Shown piece after piece: positions 1 to 6,451 of a stretch of 11,632 bases of DNA (within the stretch, counting starts at the first letter, position 1; each line of letters starts with the position of its first letter). A model generated the notes under the pieces. The model did no database searches and had not been told where the DNA came from. It saw only the letters and a list, made by a program, of their open reading frames with translations. The DNA is from DATCSE01 sp036568605 (GTDB lineage: Bacteria; Pseudomonadota; Gammaproteobacteria; Burkholderiales; Burkholderiaceae_C), in NCBI GenBank assembly GCA_036568605.1, contig DATCSE010000198.1, positions 1 to 11,632 on the forward strand. The letters are read 5' to 3'. A program made the translations under genes and the position numbers.

Positions 1-276
1 AAGTACGGCGACCAGGGCCTGAAGTGCGCGTCCGCCGGAACCGGCCCGGCGCAGGTGGCGGTGGCCATCAAGACGGCGCTCGCGGCGCTCGAGGGCAAGG
101 TCGTGCCGCAGTCGGTGCGGCTGCCGCTGGCCAAGGCCGAGACGCCGAACATGAAGGACGGCACCGACTACTACAGCAACCAGTCCGACAACTTCTTCGT
201 CGGCAACGCGTTCCCGACCTGCGGCATCAACTTCACCGCGCAGGAGATCATGGGGCAGACCGAGGCCAACAAGTAG
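1..276 (+). CDS. Sugar ABC transporter periplasmic binding protein, C-terminal fragment (5' end outside window)
   Basis: The frame is open from the first base and ends at TAG (274-276), giving the last 91 residues of a longer protein. The fragment contains a regular helix (VAVAIKTALAALEGK), then a segment ending NAFPTCGINFTAQEIMGQ. This resembles the C-terminal lobe of Peripla_BP_4/RbsB-type periplasmic sugar-binding proteins, which bind a mono- or disaccharide and deliver it to the membrane permeases. The family call rests mainly on context: an RbsA-type ATPase and two RbsC-type permeases follow directly on the same strand, the usual order for this class. The ligand cannot be inferred, and the signal peptide and most of the binding cleft lie upstream of the window. 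The family is fairly sure and the ligand is unknown. Confidence 0.8.
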   Translation, partial: KYGDQGLKCASAGTGPAQVAVAIKTALAALEGKVVPQSVRLPLAKAETPNMKDGTDYYSNQSDNFFVGNAFPTCGINFTAQEIMGQTEANK

Positions 277-286
277 CTTGCGTCCG

Positions 287-1912
287 ATGCTTGCGGATGA
301 CGCGCACGCACTCGGACGCGCAGCCGGAGCGCCGGTGGTGAGCGCGGCGCCGGGCCTGCTGCAGATGCGCGGCGTCAGCAAGCGCTACGGCGGCGTGCAA
401 GCGCTGTCCGACGCCGCGCTGGACGTCCATGCAGGGCGTATCCACGCGATCCTCGGCGAGAACGGCGCGGGCAAGTCCACGCTGATCAAGATCATGGCCG
501 GCGTGGTCGCGCCCGACGAGGGCACGATGCTGCTCGACGGCCGCGCGGTGGCGTTCGCGAACCCGGCCGCGGCGAACGCGGCCGGCATCGTTTGCGTGTT
601 CCAGGAGCTGTCGCTGATCCCGGATCTGTCGGTGGCCGACAACATCGCGATCAGCAACGCGCCGCGCCGCTTCGGCCTGATCGACCGGCGCGCGCAGCGC
701 CGCATGGCCGAGGAGGCGCTCGCGCGCGCCGGCGCGGACGACATTCATCCGCTCGCGCTGGTCAAGGACCTGTCGCTGTCGCGGCGCCAGATGGTCGAGA
801 TCGCGAAGGCGCTGGCGCGCGAGCCGCGCCTGCTGATCCTCGACGAGGCCACGTCGGCACTCACCGCTGCCGACGTCGCCAAGGTCTGCGGCGTGCTGAA
901 GCGGCTGCGCGCCGACGGCCTGGCGCTGCTGTACATCTCGCACCGCATGCACGAGATCGCCGAGCTGGCCGACGACTGCACGGTGTTCTGCAACGGCCGC
1001 AGCGTCGAGAGCTACCGCGCCGGCACGAAGACCGACGAGGAGGTGGTCGACCTGATGATAGGCCGGCATGTCGACGGTGCGCCGATCGCACGGCGAAGGC
1101 GCGCTCCCGATGCGGCGGCGCCGCGCGCCGCGCCGCGCCTCGCGGTGCGCGGCCTGTCGTGGACGCACCGGCTCGCCGACGTGTCGCTGCAATTGCATGC
1201 TGGCGAGGTGGTCGGCCTGGGCGGACTCGACGGGCAGGGCCAGCGCGAGCTGCTGCTCGGCCTGTTCGGTGTGCTGCGCGGCGCCGCCGGCGAAATGCGC
1301 GTCGACGGCGCGCCGGTGCGCATCGGCGGGCCCAGCGTCGCGAAGCGCGAGGCGATCGGGATGGCCCTGATCCCGGAGGATCGCAAGACCGAGGGGTTGA
1401 TGCTGCCGATGACCGTGCGCGAGAACCTGTCGTTCGCCGCGCTGGGCCGGATGTCGCGGTTCGGCATCGTCGACCGCGGCGCCGAGCGCGACGCGGTGCA
1501 GCGCATCGCCCGGCTGCTGCAGGTGCGCAGCGACGGATTCGAGGTACCGGCCGCGTCCCTCTCCGGCGGCAACCAGCAGAAGCTCGTCATCGGCAAGTGG
1601 CTGATGATGGCGCCGCGCATCATCCTGCTGAACGACCCGACGCGCGGCATCGACGTGGGCACCAAGCGCGAGATCTACGAGCTGCTCGCCAAGCTGGCCG
1701 ACGATGGCGCCGCGATCCTGTTCTATTCCACCGACGTCGACGAACTGATAGGCTGCTGCGACCGCGTGCTCGTGATGGTCGACGGCACGATACGCCGGGA
1801 GCTCGTCGGCCCCGAGATCACCGAGCGCGCGCTCGTCGGCAGTGCGCTGAACCTCGACGCGGCGAACGATGCGCAGCATGCAGCCGCTGCGGCACGCGGG
1901 AGTGCGCGATGA
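287..1912 (+). CDS. Sugar ABC transporter ATP-binding protein, double nucleotide-binding domain (RbsA/MglA/XylG type)
   Basis: Energising subunit of a CUT2-type sugar importer on the cytoplasmic membrane face. It carries two ABC domains in one chain (541 aa from this start; family about 500). Numbered from ATG 287, domain 1 has Walker A GENGAGKST near residues 57-65, a Q-loop (VFQE), the relaxed signature LSLSRRQ, Walker B LLILDEATSAL near 182, and H-loop ISHRM. Domain 2 has a degenerate Walker A (GGLDGQGQREL), a good signature LSGGNQQK near 425, and Walker B ILLNDPTRG, where the usual D-E pair reads N-D. One degenerate site is normal in this family. The start is uncertain. TTG 278 and ATG 287 lack a clear Shine-Dalgarno. 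GTG 335 or 338, with GGAG at 326-329, would give the family-typical short N-terminus before LLQMRGVSKRYGG. The stop overlaps the next start (ATGA), so the two are translationally coupled. Confidence 0.93.
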   Translation: MLADDAHALGRAAGAPVVSAAPGLLQMRGVSKRYGGVQALSDAALDVHAGRIHAILGENGAGKSTLIKIMAGVVAPDEGTMLLDGRAVAFANPAAANAAGIVCVFQELSLIPDLSVADNIAISNAPRRFGLIDRRAQRRMAEEALARAGADDIHPLALVKDLSLSRRQMVEIAKALAREPRLLILDEATSALTAADVAKVCGVLKRLRADGLALLYISHRMHEIAELADDCTVFCNGRSVESYRAGTKTDEEVVDLMIGRHVDGAPIARRRRAPDAAAPRAAPRLAVRGLSWTHRLADVSLQLHAGEVVGLGGLDGQGQRELLLGLFGVLRGAAGEMRVDGAPVRIGGPSVAKREAIGMALIPEDRKTEGLMLPMTVRENLSFAALGRMSRFGIVDRGAERDAVQRIARLLQVRSDGFEVPAASLSGGNQQKLVIGKWLMMAPRIILLNDPTRGIDVGTKREIYELLAKLADDGAAILFYSTDVDELIGCCDRVLVMVDGTIRRELVGPEITERALVGSALNLDAANDAQHAAAAARGSAR

Positions 1913-2925
1913 GCGCCGAACGCGAGCCGACGAGGTCGGGGCGGGGCAGCGATTGGCCGTTCGTGCTGCGCGAGCATCGCGGCACGCTGCTCGCGTTCGC
2001 CGCCTTCCTCGTGATGTTCGCGATCTACGCGAGCAACCACCCGGCCGGGCTGAACGCCAACGTCGCGACCACCGCGGCCAACAAGGGCACGCTGCTCGCG
2101 ATCGTCGCGATCGCGCAGACGCTGGTCGTGCTCACATCCGGCATCGACCTGTCGGTGGGCATGGTGATGGTGCTGACCAACTGCCTGGCGTCGCGCATCG
2201 TGCTGGGCGGACCTGGCGGCATCGCCCTGGGCGTGGCCGGCGTGCTCGCCACCGGGCTCGCCTGCGGCGCACTGAACGGGCTGGTCGTGATCGTCGGGCG
2301 GCTGCAGCCCATCGTCACGACGATCGCCACCGGGTCGATCTTCTTCGGCCTCGCGCTCGCGTTGCGCCCGGTGCCCGGCGGCGACATGGACTCGGCCTTC
2401 AGCGATGCGCTGACCGGGCAGATTGGCGGGGTCGTGCCGTGCAGCCTGGTGCTGCTGCTGGGGCTTGCGCTGTTCGTCTGGCTGCCGTTCCGGCGCTCGA
2501 CGATCGGGCGCGCGGCCTATGCGGTGGGCTCGGCCGAGCTGGCCGCGTACATGAGCGGCGTGCCGGTGCAGCGCGCGAAGTTCATGGCCTACCTGCTGTC
2601 GGGCCTGCTTGCGTCCGTCGCGGGGCTGTTCCTGACCTGCGTCACGTCGTCGGGCGAGGCGTCCGCCGCGAACGGCAGCACCTACACGCTGTATTCGATC
2701 GCGGCGGTGGTGCTCGGCGGCGTGTCGCTGTTCGGCGGTTCGGGCAGCGCGATCGGTGCGATCTTCGGCGCGCTGATGTTCCGCACGATAGGCGACCTGC
2801 TGTTCGTGTTCGACTTCGATCCGCTCTGGCAGCCGCTGTTCCAGGGCGTGGTGCTGACGTTGGCTGTGGGCCTCGGCTCGGCGCGCCTGCTGCGCGTGCG
2901 CAACCGGCTGGAACTGTATGGCTGA
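1909..2925 (+). CDS. Sugar ABC transporter permease 1 (RbsC-like, BPD_transp_2 family)
   Basis: Integral membrane permease of 338 aa, the usual size for RbsC-type subunits. ATG 1909 overlaps the ATPase stop by 4 bp (ATGA). After about 25 polar residues come many hydrophobic segments: LLAFAAFLVMFAIYA, then LLAIVAIAQTLVVLTSGIDLSVG, a family hallmark, and a later LLSGLLASVAGLFLTCV. The cytoplasmic motif GRAAYAVGSAELAAYMSGVPVQRAKF matches the conserved loop that contacts the ATPase. The SIAAVVLGGVSLFGGSGSAIGAIFGAL stretch near the C-terminus is also typical. It should form a heterodimer with the second permease encoded just downstream, whose start lies inside this gene's end (8-bp overlap at 2918-2925). 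The family is confident; the substrate is unknown. Confidence 0.93.
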   Translation: MSAEREPTRSGRGSDWPFVLREHRGTLLAFAAFLVMFAIYASNHPAGLNANVATTAANKGTLLAIVAIAQTLVVLTSGIDLSVGMVMVLTNCLASRIVLGGPGGIALGVAGVLATGLACGALNGLVVIVGRLQPIVTTIATGSIFFGLALALRPVPGGDMDSAFSDALTGQIGGVVPCSLVLLLGLALFVWLPFRRSTIGRAAYAVGSAELAAYMSGVPVQRAKFMAYLLSGLLASVAGLFLTCVTSSGEASAANGSTYTLYSIAAVVLGGVSLFGGSGSAIGAIFGALMFRTIGDLLFVFDFDPLWQPLFQGVVLTLAVGLGSARLLRVRNRLELYG

Positions 2926-3985
2926 AACGGACCACCCCCGTAGCGCCTTCGGCGCACCCCCTCGAGGGGGCGTTGCCAGCGGACCGGCAAAGCCGGATCC
3001 GCGGCGACCGCTTGATGCGTCCGTTCGTGAGATCGGGGCGCCGCGCCGGCGCTTCGATCCGGCGATCGCCGCGGCCTTCGGCTGCATTGCGCTGCTGCTG
3101 CTGGTCGGCAGTCTGTATTCGCGCAGCTTTCTTTCGCCGGACTACCTGCTGCAGCAGCTCAAGGTGGCGTCGTTTCTCGGCGTGATCGCGTCGGGCGCGA
3201 TGCTGGTGATCCTGCTCGGGCAGATCGACCTGTCCGTGCCGTGGGTCGTGGCCGCCGGCGCGATGATGGCCACCGCAGCCACCGGCTGGGGGTCGCTCGG
3301 GCAGACGTTCGCGATCCCGATCGGCATCGTCGTGGGCATCGCGTTCGGGCTGGTCAACGGCTTCGGCGTGGCGTTCATGCGCATTCCGTCGATGATCGTC
3401 ACGCTCGCCGTCAATGCGGTGGCGCAGGGGCTGATGGTCGTGCACACCGGCGGCTTCTCGCCGCAGGACGCGTCCTCGCCGGCGATGCGCGCGCTGGCCA
3501 CCGGGCACCTGCTGTTCGGCATCCCGAATGCCCTGCTTGTCTGGGCCGCGGTGGGAGCCGCCACGGTATTTTTGCTGACGCGCACTACGTTCGGCCGCAC
3601 CGTCTACGCGATCGGCAACCGCGAACGGGCCGCGTATCTCTCCGGTGCGCGGACCCGCGCCGTCGTGATGGGTGCGTTCGCGATCGCCGGCGGGCTCTCG
3701 GCATTCGGCGGCGTGCTGCTGGCCGGCTATGCGAGCAAGGCCGCGCAGGCGATGGGCGATCCGTACCTGCTGCCGGCGATCGCCGCGGTGGTGCTGGGCG
3801 GCACGTCCATCCTCGGCGGGCGCGGCAGCTACGTCGGCACGGTCGCCGGGGTGATCCTGGTCACGCTGCTGCAGTCCATCCTCTCGGTGATGCAGATCGA
3901 GGAATTTGGCCGGCACATGATCTACGGTGTCGTGATCATCGCGATGCTGCTGGTGTACGGCCGCGGCCGCCGCCACGGCGATTGA
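2918..3985 (+). CDS. Sugar ABC transporter permease 2 (RbsC-like) with repeat-encoded N-terminal extension
   Basis: Second membrane permease of the sugar importer, 355 aa. The core is typical of BPD_transp_2: hydrophobic segments begin near residue 48 (PAIAAAFGCIALLLLVG), followed by ILLGQIDLSVPWVVAAGAMMA, the cytoplasmic loop GRTVYAIGNRERAAYLSGARTRAVVMG, and LPAIAAVVLGGTSILGGRGSYVG. The first roughly 47 residues are odd: they are polar and rich in Pro, Gly and Arg. About codons 6-29 are encoded by a hairpin-rich palindromic element (2932-3004). I see no in-frame ATG, GTG or TTG between the repeat and the first membrane segment, so ATG 2918, which overlaps the previous stop by 8 bp, is the only reasonable start. 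The repeat therefore appears to be translated into a cytoplasmic tail. It pairs with permease 1 and the RbsA-like ATPase. Confidence 0.92.
   Translation: MAETDHPRSAFGAPPRGGVASGPAKPDPRRPLDASVREIGAPRRRFDPAIAAAFGCIALLLLVGSLYSRSFLSPDYLLQQLKVASFLGVIASGAMLVILLGQIDLSVPWVVAAGAMMATAATGWGSLGQTFAIPIGIVVGIAFGLVNGFGVAFMRIPSMIVTLAVNAVAQGLMVVHTGGFSPQDASSPAMRALATGHLLFGIPNALLVWAAVGAATVFLLTRTTFGRTVYAIGNRERAAYLSGARTRAVVMGAFAIAGGLSAFGGVLLAGYASKAAQAMGDPYLLPAIAAVVLGGTSILGGRGSYVGTVAGVILVTLLQSILSVMQIEEFGRHMIYGVVIIAMLLVYGRGRRHGD
2932..3004. repeat. GC-rich palindromic element with three hairpins, inside the permease 2 coding start
   Basis: Three consecutive inverted repeats are visible. GCGCC-TTC-GGCGC lies at 2943-2955. 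The perfect 14-bp palindrome CCCCCTCGAGGGGG lies at 2957-2970. A long stem at 2979-3002 pairs GCGGA with TCCGC and CCGGC with GCCGG around an AAA loop, with one bulged A (2997). From memory, elements with a CCCCCTCGAGGGGG core are common between genes in Comamonadaceae and related Burkholderiales; copy number cannot be tested here. The element keeps the reading frame of the permease open, so it is coding as well as structured. It sits just after the 8-bp gene overlap, so folding of this mRNA segment could affect translation or mRNA stability at the junction (inference). Confidence 0.75.
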
Positions 3986-4004
3986 CCGCAAGGAGAAGAG
4001 CTCC

Positions 4005-4928
4005 ATGGCACTCGACCTCACGTCCAGCTTCGAGGTGTTCGACCGGCGCTTCCGCGCACTCGCGTTCGGCAACGTGCACGTCGAACAGCTCTACACCGGC
4101 TGCCGCTGGGCCGAAGGCCCGGCCTGGTTCGCGGCCGGCCGCTACCTCGTGTGGAGCGACATCCCGAACGACCGCATGCTGCGCTGGGACGAGACCGATG
4201 GATCGGTCTCGGTGTTCCGGCAGCCGGCGCTGAACAGCAACGGCAACACGGTGGATCGCGAGGGCCGGCTGGTCACCTGCGAGCACCGCGGTCGCTGCGT
4301 GTCGCGCACCGAGCACGACGGCCGGCGCACGGTGCTGGCCGACCGCATCGACGGCAAGCGCTTCAACTCGCCGAACGACGTGGTCGTGAAGAGCGACGGC
4401 AGCATCTGGTTCACCGATCCGAGCTACGGCATCGACAGCGACTACGAAGGCGATGCGTCGCCGAACGAGATCGGCGCGCAGCGTGTCTACCGCATCGACC
4501 CGGCGAGCGGCGCGGTCAGCGTCGTGGCCGACGACTTCGTGCAGCCCAACGGGCTCGCGTTCTCTCCCGACGAGTCGCTGCTGTACATCGTCGACACCGG
4601 CAAGACGCATCGGGACGACGGCCCGCACCACGTGCGCCGGTTCCGCGTCGAAGGCGGCATGCGACTGAGCGGCGGCGAAGTGTTCGCGACCTGCCCGGTC
4701 GGCCTGTATGACGGCTTCCGTGTCGACGTGCGCGGCAACTTGTGGCTGAGCGCCGGCGACGGCGTGCACTGCCACGCCGACGATGGCACGCTGCTCGGCA
4801 AGATCCGCGTGCCCGAGGTGGTGGCCAACGTCTGCTTTGGCGGTGCGAAACGCAACCGGCTGTTCATCTGCGGCACCACGTCGCTCTATTCGGTGTACCT
4901 GAATGCCCGTGGCCTCGGGCTGGGCTGA
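4005..4928 (+). CDS. SMP-30/gluconolactonase/LRE-family sugar lactone hydrolase
   Basis: Predicted cytoplasmic six-bladed beta-propeller metalloenzyme, 307 aa, full length for the family. Such enzymes hydrolyse aldonolactones (gluconolactone, xylonolactone, arabinolactone and others) to the sugar acid. Expected metal and substrate positions of SMP-30 proteins are visible: Glu37 in WAEGPAW, Asn124 in FNSPNDVV, Asn182 in QPNGLAFSPD and Asp236 in LYDGFRVD. Typical propeller strands (DGSIWFTDPSYG, RGNLWLSAGDG) are present. ATG 4005 has a good Shine-Dalgarno, AGGAG at 3991-3995, and follows the permease stop by 19 bp, so it is very likely the last gene of the sugar-transport operon. Its place suggests the imported sugar is oxidised to a lactone, but no dehydrogenase or dehydratase is present in the window to name the pathway. 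There is no signal peptide. Confidence 0.9.
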   Translation: MALDLTSSFEVFDRRFRALAFGNVHVEQLYTGCRWAEGPAWFAAGRYLVWSDIPNDRMLRWDETDGSVSVFRQPALNSNGNTVDREGRLVTCEHRGRCVSRTEHDGRRTVLADRIDGKRFNSPNDVVVKSDGSIWFTDPSYGIDSDYEGDASPNEIGAQRVYRIDPASGAVSVVADDFVQPNGLAFSPDESLLYIVDTGKTHRDDGPHHVRRFRVEGGMRLSGGEVFATCPVGLYDGFRVDVRGNLWLSAGDGVHCHADDGTLLGKIRVPEVVANVCFGGAKRNRLFICGTTSLYSVYLNARGLGLG

Positions 4929-4943
4929 CGAACGGCGAATCCG

Positions 4944-5864
4944 TCACCCGGCACGCCGAGCCTTTCGCTTCGAGCCTTTGGGCACGACTTGCCCGGATTC
5001 CGTCTCGGCAATGAACCAGCGTACGAAATCGTCGCCGATCCTGGGGCGACCTCGCCGCGTCATGATCACATAGCCTTTGTCATCGTTCGTCGCGATGTCG
5101 GACACGACGACAAGATCGCCGCGCCGGATTTCCGCGGAGAACACGTTGATCGGGCACAACCCGATGCCGTGACCCGCAATGACAGCAGTCGCCAGCAAGT
5201 TGAAGTCCTGGTAGATGGGCCCGCTCAGGGCTTTCGTCAGCTTCAGTCCCGCGGCGGCTGACCACTCCTTCCAGCCTTCGCGAGAGGCGTCGTGCAACAG
5301 GTCGGACGCAATGATCTGCTCCGGTCCATCGAAGGGCCCGCGTTGGGCCATGAAGTGGGGACTGCACACCGGCTTGTTGATCCTCGAGAACAGCTGCTCG
5401 GTCAGTACGTCCTTCGAGTGGTCCTCGCCGTAGGTGATCAGGACATCGAGATTCGAATTCGCCAATTTTTCGTCGGCGTGCGCATAGACCACCCGAATGT
5501 CCGCATCGGGATAGTCCTTGGAAAACTTGCCGAGATTGGGTACGAGCCAGCGTGTCGCGATCGAGGGGATGCATCCGACACTGAGGCTGGCGCCGGTGCA
5601 GTTTTTCTTCACCGTGCCGCAGGCGTCCGTGATCCCGGACAGCAGCGGAGCGATACGCGCGTACAGCTGTTCGCCGGTGGTGGTCAGGCGCACGCCGCGC
5701 CCGTGCCGCTGGAACAGAGGCACCCCGAACCAGTCTTCGAGATTGCGCATCTGGTGGCTGACAGCCGCGTGGGTCACGTGGAGCTCGTCTCCAGCCCGCG
5801 AGAGACTCATGTGCCGTGCCGCAGCTTCGAACGCGCGAAGTGCGCCTAGTGGTGGGGCTGCCAT
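4944..5864 (-). CDS. LysR-family transcriptional regulator (GcvA-like)
   Basis: DNA-binding regulator of about 306 aa. The N-terminal winged HTH reads LGALRAFEAAARHMSLSRAGDELHVTHAAVSHQMRNLEDWFGVPLFQRHGRGVRLT, the classic LysR HTH with the GcvA-subfamily start (LxALRAFEAAAR). The rest fits a LysR substrate-binding domain (CIPSIATRWLVPNLGKF; ATAVIAGHGIGLCPINVF). ATG 5864 is preferred because it places the protein 4 residues before the conserved PPLGALRAF; an in-frame GTG at 5879 would add five residues. Neither start has a strong Shine-Dalgarno. It is divergent from the EctC-like gene and probably controls that operon and itself, since GcvA-type regulators often respond to amino acids or amines. 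It converges with the lactonase gene, with only 15 bp between the stops. GC is lower than in the sugar operon. The inducer is unknown. Confidence 0.92.
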   Translation of the reverse strand: MAAPPLGALRAFEAAARHMSLSRAGDELHVTHAAVSHQMRNLEDWFGVPLFQRHGRGVRLTTTGEQLYARIAPLLSGITDACGTVKKNCTGASLSVGCIPSIATRWLVPNLGKFSKDYPDADIRVVYAHADEKLANSNLDVLITYGEDHSKDVLTEQLFSRINKPVCSPHFMAQRGPFDGPEQIIASDLLHDASREGWKEWSAAAGLKLTKALSGPIYQDFNLLATAVIAGHGIGLCPINVFSAEIRRGDLVVVSDIATNDDKGYVIMTRRGRPRIGDDFVRWFIAETESGQVVPKGSKRKARRAG

Positions 5865-6029
5865 GTAAGATATTCTCACATGACATCGCAGAAATGATCA
5901 ATTGTTCGGACCCGCCTCCGGTTCGACACTTTCGTTCGTGCGAGGGGGATGAATCGGTTCGATCGCGCGAGCCGGGTTCTTCCGCTTCACCGCATGGATC
6001 GTAAGTATTCCTGAAGAGTAGGAGGTGTT
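5863..6029. promoter_or_regulatory. Divergent control region between the LysR regulator and the EctC-like operon
   Basis: Space between divergent starts, more AT-rich at its left end. An imperfect 19-bp dyad ATGTAAGATATTCTCACAT (5863-5881; 7 of 9 paired positions complementary) covers the regulator's start codon and is a candidate LysR autoregulatory site. The octamer CGGTTCGA occurs twice in direct orientation, at 5919-5926 and 5955-5962 (36 bp apart). A strong Shine-Dalgarno, AGGAGGT at 6020-6026, serves the EctC-like gene. I could not pick out convincing -35/-10 boxes. The regulatory role is inferred from layout. Confidence 0.45.
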
Positions 6030-6416
6030 GTGTTTGTCAGATCCTTGAAGGAAGTGGAACCCACGGAACGCTTCGTCAACTGGGGCAACGGTACGAGTCA
6101 CCGGCTCTTGACCGCTGCCGACAAGATGGGATTCACCGTCTGCCACACGGTCGTGCGCGCCGGCACGGAGTCGCTGCTGGAGTACCGCAATCACCTGGAA
6201 GCGTGCTACTGCATTGGAGGCGAAGGCGAGGTGGAAGACATGGACGGGAACGTCTACCCGATCGCGGTCGGCGACATCTATGTACTGAACAAGAACGACA
6301 AGCACTACCTTCGTGGCGGCAAGAACACTGACCTCATCCTCGTCAGCGTCTTCAATCCTCCGCTGCAGGGAACCGAGAGACACAGCTTGGACAGCACCCA
6401 CGGCTCTGCGTACTGA
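6030..6416 (+). CDS. EctC-like cupin (ectoine synthase family), solitary copy
   Basis: Protein of 128 aa, the usual EctC length. EctC closes N-gamma-acetyl-2,4-diaminobutyrate to ectoine with loss of water, in the cytoplasm. Family-wide landmarks are clear: VRSLKEVEPTERFV at the N-terminus, then MGF, AGTES, YRNHLEACYCIGGEGEVED, YPIAVGDIYVLNKNDKHYLR and LVSVFNPPLQGTERH. By my recollection of the Paenibacillus EctC structure, the metal ligands correspond to Glu57, Tyr84 and His92, all present. Arg25, Tyr52, His55, Glu116 and His118 also match. The pocket tryptophan near 21 reads Gly and the asparagine near 38 reads Cys, so the substrate may differ. GTG 6030 is chosen because it gives the EctC-like start VFVR and follows AGGAGGT by 3 bp. 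No ectA or ectB neighbours occur; transporter genes follow. It could be a true solitary EctC or a diverged relative. Confidence 0.87.
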   Translation: MFVRSLKEVEPTERFVNWGNGTSHRLLTAADKMGFTVCHTVVRAGTESLLEYRNHLEACYCIGGEGEVEDMDGNVYPIAVGDIYVLNKNDKHYLRGGKNTDLILVSVFNPPLQGTERHSLDSTHGSAY

Positions 6417-6451
6417 GCGTCTGCCACGAAACCACCCGAGAGACCACTGAA

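Noticed and set aside
248..1879. Very long open frame on the - strand opposite the sugar ATPase gene
   Set aside because: Antisense shadow of a high-GC gene: the translation is Arg/His/Gln/Asp-rich with no domain pattern, while the + strand carries all ABC motifs.
592..1908. Upstream extension of the permease 1 frame across the ATPase gene
   Set aside because: Arg-rich out-of-frame reading with no motif; the real permease begins at ATG 1909, coupled to the ATPase stop.
4927..4945. Possible shared terminator between the lactonase and the GcvA-like regulator
   Set aside because: Only short stems (ACGG-CGAAT-CCGT, or four outer pairs) and no T-tract; too weak to annotate.
4965..4980. Short direct repeat CGAGCCTTT inside the 3' end of the GcvA-like gene
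   Set aside because: Lies in a basic, low-complexity C-terminal coding region and is too short to suggest a mobile element or array.
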